From positions 1,116,001 through 1,180,000 of the forward strand of contig QYRS01000001.1 in NCBI GenBank assembly GCA_006503535.1: DNA of 64,000 nt, given 5' to 3'. The DNA comes from Arthrinium phaeospermum (lineage: Eukaryota; Ascomycota; Sordariomycetes; Amphisphaeriales; Apiosporaceae). The notes beneath the pieces are model-generated. The model had not been told where the DNA came from, searched no databases, and saw nothing but the letters and a program-made list of their open reading frames with translations. The position numbers were made by a program, and so were the translations under genes. Below are positions 11,392-24,064 of this stretch, one piece after another (the stretch's first letter is position 1; every line of letters begins with the position of its first letter).

Positions 11392-12282
11392 GCGAGACTG
11401 TCAGCTTGGGCTGGAAGTCGAGAAAAAGGGGCGGTTTTCTGTCTGCTCGTCAGGAGAAACCCGGGAAGACTGCAATGGCAACTCAGATATGGTCTCGATA
11501 TAGGTATTTTCCCGCATATAATCTCCATGTTCTTCATCTTCTACCATTTCCGCCCCTTTCTGAGTTTTGGTCAGTCGTGACATGCCAATATCATGGATTC
11601 ATTTGGGGCAGGGAAAGTACGTGAAACCCGAAGATAGAAATTGATTACTATTCGGTATGGTGCCAATTTCAAAGATAGATATCAATGTTACCAAGTAACG
11701 CAATCTGCAACAGCGTCGAGCACGTGGGTGGATGCATGCACATGCATCAATATTAGTGATCGATTTCGTGCATTTTCAAGTATTTGGGTAGGCACATGCC
11801 ATAGCTCTTTTGACGAGGCGCCGACATCCTATGGATTGCCCGAAGTTGCTGGCTGATGGAACATTGGCTTGGCAGTGGTAAACACACATGCAGGCAAGTA
11901 AGCACTTGCCACCTGCCCGTTGCATCCATTTGCAAGCTCAAAATTCCCATGTAGACGTGTACTCGCTCTTTCCTCATAAAACTGGCAGCAGGTACGCAAT
12001 GTGCCGCATCCCCAGCCAAGCTTTTGGCCTTTGCATATCCGCAAGTTCTCAACCCTTCAACTCTACACAACATCAGCCAACCTCTCTTGGACGCTTTTGG
12101 CCACCTTACCTTTCTCTTGTCTTCAGCTTCTATTCTCCACGTCCACTATTGCTATCATCGTCTCAGCTCTCAGGCTGAAATCGTTCCTACAAAGCACTTG
12201 AACCTTCGTTTTGGATCGTCATCCTTTTCCAGTAGGCGTCTCGCGTATACTCTCAGCTTCCCGTCTTTCTCTGCCCATCAAC
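11392..12282. other. Intergenic, DUF1996 gene to membrane-protein gene
   Basis: This 0.9 kb holds the DUF1996 3' flank and the 5' flank of the membrane-protein gene. A pyrimidine-rich stretch (about 12090-12275) directly precedes the next start codon and probably contains its transcription start and leader. No coding potential is recognised. Confidence 0.5.
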
Positions 12283-13567
12283 ATGGCGGACGCCACCACA
12301 CCACTTCTTCCGGGATCGTCGAGTACGGGTTCATCCGACAGTCATGTAGGGCTCGCCCTTGGATTCTCTGAATGGTGATGATCCGCTGCTAACTGGCCCT
12401 GTTTGATGCAGCCCATCTTCCTCCGAGCCTGTCACTCGCCGTGGCGATGGATCAACCAAAGTGTCCTGTCTTTGATCCGTTTCGTCGTTTCGGCATACCT
12501 CCTCGCTGTGATGGGCATCTCTCTCAAGTACAAGCTCGAACAGGAGGACGACCACACCAGATGGCGCATTCCTTTCCAATTCTCCTCTGTCTCGTTCATT
12601 CTCCTGCTGCTGTACAACCTTCTAGTCACTGTAAGTTTCGTTGACAACACCGATCGTCTATTTGCATGTTGGACCTTGCTAATCCGAGATGCAGGTATGG
12701 ACATTCATGCATCTGCTGCTACCTAAAGAGCTACCCGAAGATCCTGCCGAGTGCAATGGCCACCAGTTCCGCAACAAGGTCGTCAACGCCTTCTTGCCTC
12801 CAAGCCGCAACCGATATGGGAACCACACCCATCCAATCTGGTTCTCCATGTTGTACACAGTTTCGCACGTCTTCACCTTCATGAACACCATTATATACTG
12901 GGCAGTTCTTGTGCCGGCAGGACACGGTGGCTTCCAGCCGCCCAATGCCCCTCATCGTCACCCCCATGCGCCTGATAACTCAACGGTTGCTGGGTATGAT
13001 CCTCGTAAGTACCCAACGAAGCAACGCATTGGAGAACATGTCTCAGGATATACTGACACCCTCGGTAGACAAGGGTCTCTTTGAGGAAGGTCACCTCAAG
13101 TCGTTCAGCATCATCAATGTTTGGTCAATCACTTCTGTGATTGCTCTTCTAGAGATACTCCTGTTCAACAGTATCAGACGCCAGACGGTAAGGGATCCCT
13201 CATGTGATGCCTGACATCTACCCAAGCTAATATATTTCTATCCAAACAGCCGATCGTTGGACATGTTGCCGGCACAATCTTTGCCAGCAGCGGCTACATC
13301 GCTTGGGCTTAGTTGGGCAAGCTTGTCACAGGTCACGCGGGCCTGTTCTTCCTGGACCCCGAACTTATGGGAAACGTACACGGAGCAGCACTTGCCGCCA
13401 GCGTCCTATTTGTCACGCTCGCTCCCGGAAGTAGGTCTCCACCTTGATATGTGATAAGAGTATACTTGTTTGGGCATGTACTGACGTGTTGGGTAGTCTT
13501 TTCCTACATGTACGGCCTCATTGCTATGCGTGAGAGCATGTCTGCTGTCCACGAGACATCGCAATAG
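12283..13567 (+). pseudogene. Multi-pass membrane protein gene with in-frame TAG in exon 5
   Basis: Exons are 12283-12345, 12412-12630, 12695-13004, 13069-13187, 13250-13430 and 13497-13567. Together they form 321 in-phase codons, with one internal stop, TAG, at 13310-13312 between GYIAWA and LGKLVTGHAGLFFLDP. About six hydrophobic segments are visible, for example VLSLIRFVVSAYLLAVMG, FSSVSFILLLLYNLLVTVW, MLYTVSHVFTFMNTIIYW, IINVWSITSVIALLEILLF and LAPGIFSYMYGLIAMRE. The layout resembles fungal FAR-17a/AIG1-like membrane proteins, but I cannot confirm the family. Every splice site is good and the sequence after the stop is clearly conserved-looking coding sequence, so the stop interrupts a formerly functional frame. 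The position could have been TGG (Trp). It may be a real nonsense allele, a RIP-type G-to-A change or a base-call error. If real, the product stops after about 257 residues. Confidence 0.7.
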
Positions 13568-15766
13568 GTACACCCGCCTGTACATGCATGATGACCACAT
13601 GTGCCTGACTTGGCCATGTTGGGCGAGGACAAGGAAACAGCCGTGCGGGCCTGATGGCATGTTCTAGAGATTGGTAATCCCGAAATAGGATCGAGTACGA
13701 TACGGGCTTGGGAGAACTATTGCCCTCGCAAGAAGCGGTGTCAAGCATCCTGATACAGGGACAAGAAATAACGCAGGAGAGAAGTGAAGTTTGTACCTAG
13801 GTATCAATGGCTAGTATCATGGTTGAGTCGTGACTCTTGATGGGGAGAGAGGGGTCCGGAAGTATTATTAAGCCGGCGGAGGAGAGGAGCATCGGTATAG
13901 AGGCCGTCCAGTTTGACAGAATGAATAACAGCATTATGCAATTGAAACGGGGCACAGTGCAATCATAATATTCGCGCATTTGACAAGCAGACGGTTCCTT
14001 GTACAACACAGCTGGCCAGGGGTAAAGTCGGAGATGAAGGATGCGCTGTTGTAAGTCTCTAAGTCTAGATGCAGTTTTAGTGAGAGGTGAGAGGAGGTGT
14101 TTGGGGAGTCCCACCAATTGCTGCTTGGGGTTAGGCAGAATTGACCGCTGAAAGCAGCCCATGGGCTCCCCCACCAGGTGACGTCTGATTTGGTGGCATG
14201 GCTTTGAGCGACTTCTGGAGGTGACCAAGGCGACCAAGGACCGGAAGTCGGGAGAGGGAGTGATTCCGAATTGAACTGGTCATTTCTCACATCTGCACGT
14301 TAGGTAATGCTTGTACAGGAAAAGCTCCGATTGTACCATCGTACCGCCTCACTCTTGCTCTATCCCTTATCTTTTTGCTGCGCTGTTCTCGGTGATACCC
14401 AATTGAGAAAGGAACGCGCTTGTGGATGAACTGTTGAACTACCTACACATGATCTGAGGACGTCTTGGTGAGGAGGCAGGCCAGGAGGCCCATCGAATGA
14501 TACTTGGTACTTTGGAGGGGGAGGCAGTGCACACTCCCGCAATCAATGTTCAGGTTCACGTCTCGTCCTGCTCGTGCCACACAGCGCTTGCCACGAATGC
14601 AGTCAGCAGCCTTTGCGACGATCTGATTCGCCAATCAATATGCGCCGGGAGCGTCTATCACAGTTCTCACACTCTCTTCCTCTCCCCTCACAGGCTCGTT
14701 ATCGCTCTATCGCTGCCCTATTCTGCCTTATCCTGCCTTATCGGTCGGTCAGAAAGTGACCGGGCGTACAATACAATGGAACGGCATTCGGGTTGCAGCC
14801 TGTTTCGCACAGCAACGCAACCTCACGTGCTGGTTGCCCAGTTGCAGTTGCAGGCTCGCGCTGGGCGGCTGGCTGGTCGGGTTTTGTTTTCTAGGCATTG
14901 ATGGGAGCCTGGGCGGCTGCACTGTCCTAGGTGCCAAACACGGTAGGCGGGACGATCATTTTCATGACCTGATTGATTGAGCGAGAGAGCGAGTGCTCAA
15001 CCGATTGATCAGTTTCCATGGTTAGGTCGCATCGAGGTCATCCCAACCCGGGTTACGCGCAGCTGCTACTAGCACCTAGGTCCATGCTTGTCTCTTCGTT
15101 TCTCCTCTTCCTGAATCAGGCCGAGGAGTGAGGTGTGAGGTTCACAAGTATTCACGGTCCCAGTATGTACCACAAGCTGTGATGGGTGACGATGCGTGGC
15201 TGGGGGGGCGTGGGAGATGGACGAATCAACAGGCGTCTCCTTGCCATACTAGCGCTGATATAGCGGCACATATTGGGGCGGCCGTGGGTGAAAAGGCTCC
15301 AACCACGGCATGCGTTGGCGGCCGGTATAAATATATTGTGCACCCCCCCTCCAATGTACCCCCCTTCCTTTCGTTCTCCCTCCCCACACACAAATCCATA
15401 CAGGGTGTCGCAAAGCTTCAGGATATCTCCAGATTCATTCGTTTACCTCCGAATCGTTCTCTGGGGATAGACCGCCCCGGACCCCTCTCAAGCTCTATTT
15501 TTGTGCGTCAACTCACTTCCACTCTCTAGTCGCATCCGGTATCCTCTTCCCGGGACAACACATCACACTCATTTCGTCATTCTCTAAGCCAATTATAAAG
15601 AGGAACCAATACCCTTCGAGAAATCGGATAGAAGAACCGTATTCACTTACGCTCTTCCGGTGCCGCTTTCTTGTCGCCGGTTTCTTGTCATCTCGAACAC
15701 TACCCCCTCGACTTTTTTCTCTCTTACCCCTCGATCTATTGTTACCTATCATCACCAACCGCCATC
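13568..15766. other. Intergenic and long leader of the BTB gene
   Basis: This 2.2 kb has no recognised gene; ORFs stay under 150 codons. Its last 400 bases (about 15350-15766) are rich in C and T and lack ATG-rich frames, as in long leaders of filamentous-fungal regulatory genes. A GATTGATTGA and GAGAGAGCGAG run occurs near 14970-14995. Confidence 0.45.
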
Positions 15767-16606
15767 ATGTTTAAGCGTTCGTTCCGGTCCCAAGACCGCG
15801 TCGAAAAGGCGGCGAGGTTAAAGAAGTCGACCCCCGTTCGAAGTGACCCCCAGAAGGTGTCGAAATTGCAGCAGTCGCTCGAGGAGAGCACCCCCAACAA
15901 GAGGTCTCTCAACTCGCCCATTGTCACCCTGACCGTGGGCCGCGAGGAGCGGCTGTTTGCGGCGCATGAGGAGGTCCTGGCTCAGTCGCCCTTCTTTGAG
16001 CGGGCTTGCCGGGGCCAGTACCTCCATGCGCAGAGTAAGAGGATATCTCTACCAGACGAAGAACCCGAGATCTTCTCGGCCGTGCTCGAGTACCTCTACA
16101 AGGGTGACTACTACCCCCGCTTGTTGCACAACAAGCACCGCAACACTTGGGAGCTCGAGGACACCAACACGGCCGCGGGACGATCTCCCAACCCATCATC
16201 CGAAAACGGAGGCGGCCGCGGAGCCGAGGCCACAATCTACATCTCCAGCGTGGGCCAGCCCCTCCTGAGGGACACGGTCGTGTATTGCGCCGCAGACCGG
16301 TACGGGCTCGAGGAGCTCAAGCGCCTGTCCCTGCGCAAGCAGGGGCTGCAGAGCGGCATCGACGTCGCGACCATCCTGCGGTCGGCACAGTACGCCTACG
16401 ACCACACGCCGGACTCGGACTCGCGCTTGCGCGCTCACTACCTCGCCCTGATCATCCGGTGTCGCAAGACATTCAAGAGGAGCGGGACCATGCAGGCTGA
16501 AATGGAGAAGGGCGGTAAGCTTTTCTTTGACTTGTTCGTGGCCATGTGCAACCACCTCGACGACGTCGTGGATATGAGCAATGCTCGGACCCCCAAGACG
16601 GTCTGA
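15767..16606 (+). CDS. BTB/POZ-domain protein
   Basis: This is a single-exon frame of 279 residues from the ATG at 15767 (MFKRSFRSQDRVEKAARLKK) to TGA at 16604-16606. The first 50 residues are basic and Ser/Lys-rich. A BTB/POZ fold follows (about residues 50-115): IVTLTVGREERLFAAHEEVL, SPFFERACRGQ and EPEIFSAVLEYLYKGDYYP. An acidic/glycine-rich linker separates it from a helical C-terminal half (YCAADRYGLEELKRLSLRK), the BACK-like continuation seen in fungal BTB-only proteins. BTB domains mediate dimerisation and often serve as substrate adaptors for cullin-3 ubiquitin ligases. No kelch, zinc finger or other partner domain is present, so the specific function is unknown. Confidence 0.9.
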   Translation: MFKRSFRSQDRVEKAARLKKSTPVRSDPQKVSKLQQSLEESTPNKRSLNSPIVTLTVGREERLFAAHEEVLAQSPFFERACRGQYLHAQSKRISLPDEEPEIFSAVLEYLYKGDYYPRLLHNKHRNTWELEDTNTAAGRSPNPSSENGGGRGAEATIYISSVGQPLLRDTVVYCAADRYGLEELKRLSLRKQGLQSGIDVATILRSAQYAYDHTPDSDSRLRAHYLALIIRCRKTFKRSGTMQAEMEKGGKLFFDLFVAMCNHLDDVVDMSNARTPKTV

Positions 16607-18270
16607 TGAGGCTTGGGAGCAGACCTTGGACTACCACGGAACACATTTTGTCAACTCAACACGGGGTCCAACTGTTTGATTTTTTGGCGTTCGGCTCGGG
16701 CGAAGAACCACGGGATTTGCTACGAGGTCTACACGATGATTTTCTCTCTTGTCTTTTCTCCGCCACTCACACTTCTCTCCCAGTCGGAACACATCAGATT
16801 GGAAATCCATTTGGGAGAAACCAAAAAAACTCCACTTCTTGCAAGGTTGGCCGACCGGTTTGATGTTTCTCGGGAGAGTTGGGGCATGATTAGCACATGA
16901 AAGTTCCTCGTCGCCCCTCCGTCTTCCCTTGTTCTAATGAACCCAGTCGCAAACTCCATGATCTCAACATACCCCTTTGAGGAATCTGGAACATCTGGGA
17001 CGATTTTTTTTGGTCTTTTTTCAACAGTACGCGCGCAATGCGGCGGCTTGTACAGGATACAACGAAACAGGAAAAAAAATTCAAACCCATCAAAAGGTCA
17101 ACAGATTGGGAAAAGCTTACGACCGAAGAAAGTTTTGTCTTTTGAACTGCGTTGCTTTTTTTTAACCCGCTGGCGCGCCATCAACGCACCGCCCTCTCCC
17201 AGTTTGAGAGGCCGGTCGCTCGCGCCGCGGCTGGAGGCGTGCGGGGAGGACGATTGGACCAACAGGTTGGCGCGACCTCTTCGCTGCCTAACAAACATCT
17301 CCTATCTCATCAAGGAAATCGGAAATTTGTCAAGGAGCCTGAAGTCTGACCTCTGGGGTAAGAGGGAGGATGGAAGGCGAGAAGGAAGCAGCCTGCATTA
17401 CTTGTTGAGGTCCCCGCTATCGCGAGAGCGGGATGATTTTGGGGGGGAAACTTGTTAGCTAGTTAGTCTAGACGGCTGTCTGAGCCCAATACCCCCCTTG
17501 CTTGGAAAGCACCGTTCACTGTCCCTAGAGGATGGTGATGGCATTCCCGGCTTGAGCCCTCGTCAGGGCGAGGTTAATGAGAAATTCGGCCACCTCAACC
17601 AAAACACCACACACTCTTGACTGCTTTGACTATTGCTACGTGATCTTGTGCATGTTTTCTCTCTTGAATTTTGATGTGTAGAGTCACGTTCAACTTGTCT
17701 CAATTCTGCCTTGCAAGGCGATGACGATACGGGTATTCCAAGCCAATGCCTTGCCTTGAATGGCTTCAACCTCTCTTGCTCATTTCTTTGCCTAATCGCT
17801 TGTTACTCATACACGAACGAACTCCCACGTTCCCATGAACACATGCCCCATTTCCTTCGCTGAGGCAACTTGGGGTTCCTATTGAGCTGCCGGCGAATTG
17901 ACCAAAGGGCGGGCGGGTACAGCTCAACTGTCAAGTTTCGGGCTGAGATTGGGTCCTTTCCTCCTCCACTTCCCAGTCGTGCGGCTTGCGCGCATAAACG
18001 ACGTAGCTATTTTCGAAGAAGCAAATCAAACGTCAGTCATCGGCATTCCGATTCAGGAACCAGATCGTCAGTCATCAGTTTCTGCCGATCCAGGAACCAA
18101 GGAACCAGCAAGGGACTCATCCATCCATCAGCCCATTTCCCCCGGTGGGGCGTTTCTTTTTTCAGATCTGCCCCTCTCGTTCTTTTCTGTCTGAGCTTCT
18201 GTCTGAGCTTCTCTCGCCTTCTCCTCTTCTTCTGTCACGCTTCTCTCTCCCCTCCTCACACCCCGCCACG
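16607..18270. other. Intergenic, convergent 3' flanks of BTB and methyltransferase genes
   Basis: The BTB gene (plus) and the methyltransferase gene (minus) converge here. Homopolymer T and A runs (16990-17010, 17070-17085, 17155-17165) and short unrecognised ORFs are present. No RNA gene or repeat was identified. Confidence 0.5.
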
Positions 18271-20009
18271 TCACTTATCGGTCTTATCGCCTGGGCGGCT
18301 AGAGAATGGGGCCAGGAGCATTGACTGACGCATGACTACGGTACTGACACGAGAAAGCAAGCAAACAAGACAAGCGAACAACTTACACTGGGTGGTAGAT
18401 GGCGAGCGAGGGGTCCCCGGCGTCCCGCCGCAGCTCCGCGATCAGGTTTTCCTTGGCCTCGGCGTCGAGGCCTGCGAAGCCTAGCGCCTTCCAGCTGAAG
18501 CCCCGCGCGCCCTCGGTCAGGTTGACGAGGGCGTACTGGCCCAGGCGCTGCTGGGCGGGGTCCGTCGGCCACTCGGCGAGGGGGCAGCGGAAGATTTGCT
18601 CGTGGATGTCGGTGACTTTTCCGTTTGTTCGTCATTTCCATGTTAGTTAGTCACTCACTGGATGGAAGGCCTGGCTTGATTGCGAGAAAGGCGGTGTGCC
18701 CGAAGTTTTGGCTATCTTGAGTCAGAGGAATGATGGGTGAAGAAGATGCACTTACAGCCAACTTCGGCGAGCCAGGTCTTGTAGTTTCGTGGGCATAGCA
18801 TGTCGCGGCCGATCTTGGACATGCCTTGTCGGAATGTCGCCCAGAACTTCTGGACGGTTGAGCCTGTGGTAAAAAGTGTCAACATACTTCATCAATCGTG
18901 TGTGGGTGGTATCCCTCTTCTTCTGTCTGATGTAGTGCATTGCAGCTGGAACAACTGCTGTTGTTCCCATCCACGAGTCCCGGCCTCCCCCTTTCAGGTC
19001 CAATCCACTCACCCTCGTGCCTCCCGTCGCGCGACGAGGGATCGATGTACAGGTCGCAATACTCGATCCAGCCGCCGGGCCGCATGTTGTCGAAGGCGTG
19101 GCGCATGACGACGCGGTTGTCGGGGAAGCAGGTGAAGACCATGCGCAGGTGCACGTAGTCGAAGAGCAGCTGGGCGCCAGTTCCGGGCGCGCGGTAGAGC
19201 CACTCCTCCTCGGCGTCGTCCTTGACGAACTCGCAGTTCTGCACCATGGGCAGCGCCGGCTGGATCTTGCTCAGGTCCGTCCCGATGACGTGGGAGCCGG
19301 GGTGCTCCTGGGCTGCAACGTCGCTGGGCGTTAGTCCTACCCCCAATTCAATTGAGTGCTTACGCTGAGTGCCATTGTTTGCTGCACCGTCCCGTCGGAC
19401 CAAACCAATGTGGTATCAAACAGGGGTTTGGTTCGTCAGCGTACCGAATTGAATCGCCCAGATCCCCGTCCCCGTCGCGACGTCCATCACGTACTCCGGG
19501 TCGTGGTCCATGGGCGCATGCGCGAGCTTGCCGCCCGTCGCCATCATGAGCATGGCGTGTTGCAAGTCCAAGCGGTCCTGCTCAGCCTGGGGATGGTTAT
19601 GAATCGCATCAGCTTCTCGATCGCTCTCTCCCTCGGTCGGGTGAGAAAGCCATGTGGAGGGAAGACTTACAGCATCGTTGGGCAATAAGTATTTCCCTTC
19701 CTTATAACCGTGAAACGACCGACCCGAGTCGTCAAAGACGGAGTCGGGCTCGACGATGGTCGACCCCGTCGATTCGCGCGGGACCTCGGCCGGCATCAGG
19801 ATGCTCGTGGGCTGCGAGTGGATGCTGCCGCTGCCGCTGGTGGAAGAGGAGGCCATGGAATGGCGGTTGGAACGCTCTCGGTCCCGGACGTCGCCGCCTT
19901 CAGAACGGCTGGACGCTATGGTGGCAGCGCCGGGCGGCGACAATAATGGGACATCTTTCGCACTATCGCCGTGCTGGGTGTTGGTGTTGGTGTCGGTGGT
20001 GGAGTCCAT
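18271..20009 (-). CDS. LaeA-like SAM-dependent methyltransferase, seven exons
   Basis: Minus-strand exons are 20009-19671, 19586-19445, 19312-19013, 18863-18756, 18715-18659, 18615-18387 and 18343-18271, summing to 1,248 nt (415 aa) with matching phases. The ATG is at 20009; an upstream GTG is not used. Residues 1-85 are Ser/Thr-rich and disordered. The conserved core follows: GYKEGKYLLPNDAAEQDRLD, motif I YVMDVATGTGIWAIQFAQ, HPGSHVIGTDLS with the acidic residue expected to bind SAM ribose, and FDYVHLRMVF. This is the class I methyltransferase fold of the LaeA/TAM family, whose members include nuclear regulators of secondary metabolism and development. The native substrate is unknown. Introns 4 and 6 are only 40 and 43 nt. 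If intron 6 is retained, the protein ends at HPV instead of continuing for 24 residues. Confidence 0.85.
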
Positions 20010-23000
20010 GTGCGGCACGAGTATTAGATGTCACCTACAAAAGGGGAAAGGCAACGTCGCTCAACCGATGATTAAGAATAGATTCAATCGAGTGATCAAT
20101 AGGACTTGTGTATATTATGTGATTGCGTATAATAGATATATCAGAGAGCACATCAGCTATCGTGTATCGCTCATGCTTGCAGAGGACAGCAGCGACTGTA
20201 AGTAAGTGCGACTGCGACTGGAGTTGCTCCGGCGCCAAACATGATGCACCGAACATCCCGCCTGACACACAACACACACTATCACTTTGTCGCACACCCA
20301 TACCCGAGGGAAAGGATCGATCCCTCCTTTGGGACTTTTTCCAAGCCACCATCTCCGTCAATTGAGAGGCTCGCTCTGCAGGGGACGGGAACTGCCCCGA
20401 CGGCCCCAAAGACTCGTGATTGGTACAGTAAGCACGCAGGTAGGTTCTTTTTGGTGTTTTGTCCACGTAATCTGCGCAGCTCCTTATACATGTATTTACG
20501 TCTCGCGACTGTAGCCCCTCGTGGGGGCCGGTGAGTTTGATGTCATTCAATGGACGGATGGAGAAGGTGCTTCCTCCTTTGTGCCCATGTCCTCGATGTC
20601 GCTTCGCTCGGCTCGCGCAAGCGCGTTGGTCTGGTTGGTTCGCTCCATTTGCGCGTGGGTGTGGGCGTTTCCCAAAGGAGCCGGGGATTTGACAGGGATC
20701 GGATTGTCTGGTCAAGGGCTTGGCCAATGTGCGTCCTCTCTGTGAAGTACGAGGTATGGTGGAAGAAGGAGGATGGGCGGTGTTTTCCCCCACAACCCCA
20801 TACTTACGTATTGCGCTGTATGCCGCGGAACCGGGCATTGAAGTGTTTTCCTTACTTCCAGAGTCGTAGCTGGGTGGGTACGGGATACATACGTATTGGT
20901 CTACCTGCATATGCTGACTATCCTAGATGGTCCTTGGCCACGCGGGGTCTTCTCCCAGAGTCAAAGGTAGAATGATCGGTTGAGTATCTCCCTTAAGTTC
21001 TTTCCTGGTGATTCTTGACGCGGTGATATTTGTCTCGTCAGCATCATGGAAGCGTTTGGGAACTTTCTTCATGATATAGGGGGTTACTAAGACCAGCAAC
21101 GGCAGAGCAGGATTGCATCTGTCTATTAACAAATGATGCCGAATGAAAACATTCACGCAATTTGTTATGCCTCTTTATTGCTCATTAATCGTAGACAGTA
21201 TTTTGTGATACATTACAGGTTCTCGTGTGTACGTACTCCTGTGTGAACACCGGAAAAGGGGGTGACTTATAGACTCAGTACTGAATCACCCCTTCCAGCT
21301 CAACGGTGGCTGGAATTGGGCTGCAAAACCTGACAGCATCGATATGAATATCGTAAAAACGTATTTTCGGCTGGTTCATGGTCCAGAATTGATCAATGGC
21401 CGGCAAACCGATAAGAGACCTAGCCAGAGGAGTTGGGGGTCGTGGATGGTATCGCCTGTGCTTGTCATCGTACCTTCTACCTTGCCAATTATTAGAGTGG
21501 TGTGACTGACATGTCCAACTGCTTTAACTGTTCCCTTTCAAAGTACTTGCCTTTGCGGTGTCTGTTGGTATCTGGTTGTAAGATAAGTACGAGGACACGA
21601 GGTTCGTTGCTAAAGGGGTTTGGACACGGTACTATCTACATCTGCTTAGTAAGGTATACGATATATTGTTATATTATGCTTATCTCAATCCTGATAGGCT
21701 ATATACGGGTGAACCCCTTTTACGTGTTTACTTTTGGCACATGTTGCTGCTTTATCCAACTATACCGATGATCGAAGATCAGTCCTAATCTGGGAGGTCT
21801 GTTTCACCCTCCAGTTTGATAGAGACTTGGAGTACGAAATAATAGAGAGCTCTCCCTCAATTCTATCAATCCGTATGTTAATATCCATTGATGAAGTGTA
21901 TCATACCTACGTGCCTGTGACTTGATCGTTGACATCTGGCTCAACATGACCTGTCATTCGAGTGCGACGCCAGCTGCATCGGACTGCTGATCGCCACACT
22001 GGTACAGGTCTTCCCGGATACGCCGTGTAAGCTTTCACTGCGTGGGTTGGCAGGTATCATCCATCCCACCGACTTGGTCTGACCATCCCGAGCCAATGGC
22101 GTCAAGAACGAAATGTGACGTGGCCAACATCACTTTATTCCATGCAGGTGTAGTATTGTCGCTTCTCCAAGGCCTCTTCCGATTGAGCGGACAATAATAG
22201 TGCAAACGGGACATGGTAACGGTATGGCATCATTCAATATACCATATGAGCCATCATTATACTCGAGACCTACATAGATGGCATCATACCACACCACGGG
22301 AAGAGACAGGGATGTCTCCTACCATCGACCAGGTTTCGCTGTCTCAGATAAGGAGTGCTCGACGACGGGAAAGGGAAGAGGGTGTGTGCGGGTGTGGCAG
22401 CGACACGTCATGTGGAAGGACGAGTGCGCCCGGAGTAGGTAATAAATACAGTGATCCAGCCAATGGCCCTCAGGCGAAGCGACCGATGTGCTCCGATTCG
22501 TCGCATGCGCCGAGACTCAGGCTAGAACCCTTACTATAGCCCATGGACCTCGCCCAGGTCGACCGGAATGCCATAAGTCAGGGATGAGGGAAATGTGGGA
22601 CTCTTAGACCCCTAGACCTCCTAGGCTCAGGTACTAGACCCGAGGGATTGAGTGTGTATGCTTATGTCGACCTCCCGCTAGCCAGTGTTAGAGCGGAAAA
22701 GAAAAGGTTTGTTCGGGTGTGAATGCAGAGTCAGGTGAACTACCTAAGCTAGGCAGGGTCTTGGGGAAAGAAAACCCACAGGTTCGAGAAGAAAAAGTTA
22801 TGGGTCGGGGGACCCTTTTTCTCGTTGCGCTGTTTGCGTTGAGCGGCGCCAGTGGTATCAAATTCTACGGGATGGCGCAATATGCTCATGCGCTGGTGAG
22901 ATGCGAAGCTCGGACAAGGGATGCAGCAGCACCACCGGAAGCCTTCTCCCGCGTAGTCCTGTTCCTTGTAGCATGGTACAGAAACACCGATCTGCTCTCG

Positions 23001-23326
23001 CCATCCCGCCCATATATAGCGACATAGGCCTTGTCATACACTCTGGCGGTGAACCTAGGCCGACTCTCTCCTTGAATTCACACCATATAAGCCCGTCAGC
23101 CCGGGTCCAATTTTGCCAATGCGAGTCAGTCAGTCACTTGTCTTGAATACACTTGTTCCAGCGCACTTTTGAGCCAGACTACTTAATCTCCCTCACCATC
23201 TTCTTACCTGCAACTTCCCACCGGCTCTCAAATTCTCGTCTTCGCCACCAGAAGAACGCACAAGGAGATATCGTAGCGCATCGTTGCCAGGCCTCTTATA
23301 CGTTACGCGCAGACATCATCCACACC
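20010..23326. other. Intergenic, 3.3 kb
   Basis: The methyltransferase (minus) and UPF0643 (plus) genes diverge from this region. A 291-codon minus ORF (20035-20910) begins at a non-ATG codon, directly abuts the methyltransferase start and is unrecognised; it is more likely leader and promoter. The part from about 21480 to 21900 is notably A/T-rich (for example around 21655-21690), possibly an old RIP-affected or non-coding relic. I see nothing else supportable. Confidence 0.45.
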
Positions 23327-24064
23327 ATGGCCATCTCTGAGGTACACCCTGGGCAGACAATAGCCCCCAACGTGTCTCGCGACGAAAAGACACAGCTGGT
23401 AACACATGAACAAGAACTCGCCAATGCCGAGGTTGAAGCAGGCGACAGCGATGGCTCTTTCTTGGTCACTTCGCCCTATACGGAGAGAGAGCACTGTTTG
23501 GACCTGAGATCGGTGGACATGGAGAACGGACTGCTGGCAAGAGCCCTGGTTCACATGAAAAGTCTCCGGCCAGATTACGCGACGGCTCCTTACACAGAAA
23601 CCTTCAATTGGTCCGACGTCATGGGCGAATTGAGAGGTCTGCTGCGAGACGGGACACAAGTGGAAAGAGACCACCTTCTACATTGTTGCATTCCGGTCGC
23701 AGATCCCACCGTCGACGGTGTATGCGGAACTGGGCGAACTGGATAAAGCGGCGCACGCTGAAGCTGTCGCAAGTGGCGGATTCCTAAAGTGAGTATTCTT
23801 TCCTGGTACCGGCGCTTATGTCCTAAATCAAAGTTGCTGACTTGGGCCAGGTACTGGTTTGGCACGCCCGATAAGGATGGCAGAAACCTTGCCACCTGCG
23901 TGTGGAGGTCGCAGCACGATGCAAGAGCGGGCGGTGTTGGCCCAGCACACCGTAAAGCAGCGGGTGCGGCCAGGCACCTGTACACCGATTGGCGCATTGA
24001 CAGACACCGGCTCATCATCCGGGAGGAGCTGAGCAGCTGGGAGATTGTTGACTGGGTTGACTAG
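23327..24064 (+). pseudogene. UPF0643 family protein with one-base frameshift
   Basis: Exon 1 (23327-23788) starts at ATG (MAISEVHPGQTIAPNVS) and exon 2 (23851-24064) ends with EIVDWVD and TAG. Their sum is 676 nt, one more than a multiple of three. The break lies at about 23645-23658. Upstream the frame gives YTETFNWSDVMGELRGLLRD. Downstream, shifted by one base, it gives WKETTFYIVAFRSQIPPSTV, then AAHAEAVASGGFLKYWFGTP across the intron and NLATCVWRSQHDARAGGVGP. Both parts match the UPF0643 family of small fungal proteins of unknown function. No intron can absorb the shift without deleting conserved residues. It could be a true lesion, but it sits in an interval where every gene shows such indels, so a sequence error is more likely. 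Confidence 0.8.

Noticed and set aside
20035..20910. 291-codon minus-strand ORF upstream of the methyltransferase
   Set aside because: It does not start at ATG, has no recognisable domain, abuts the methyltransferase ATG and is best explained as its leader and promoter.
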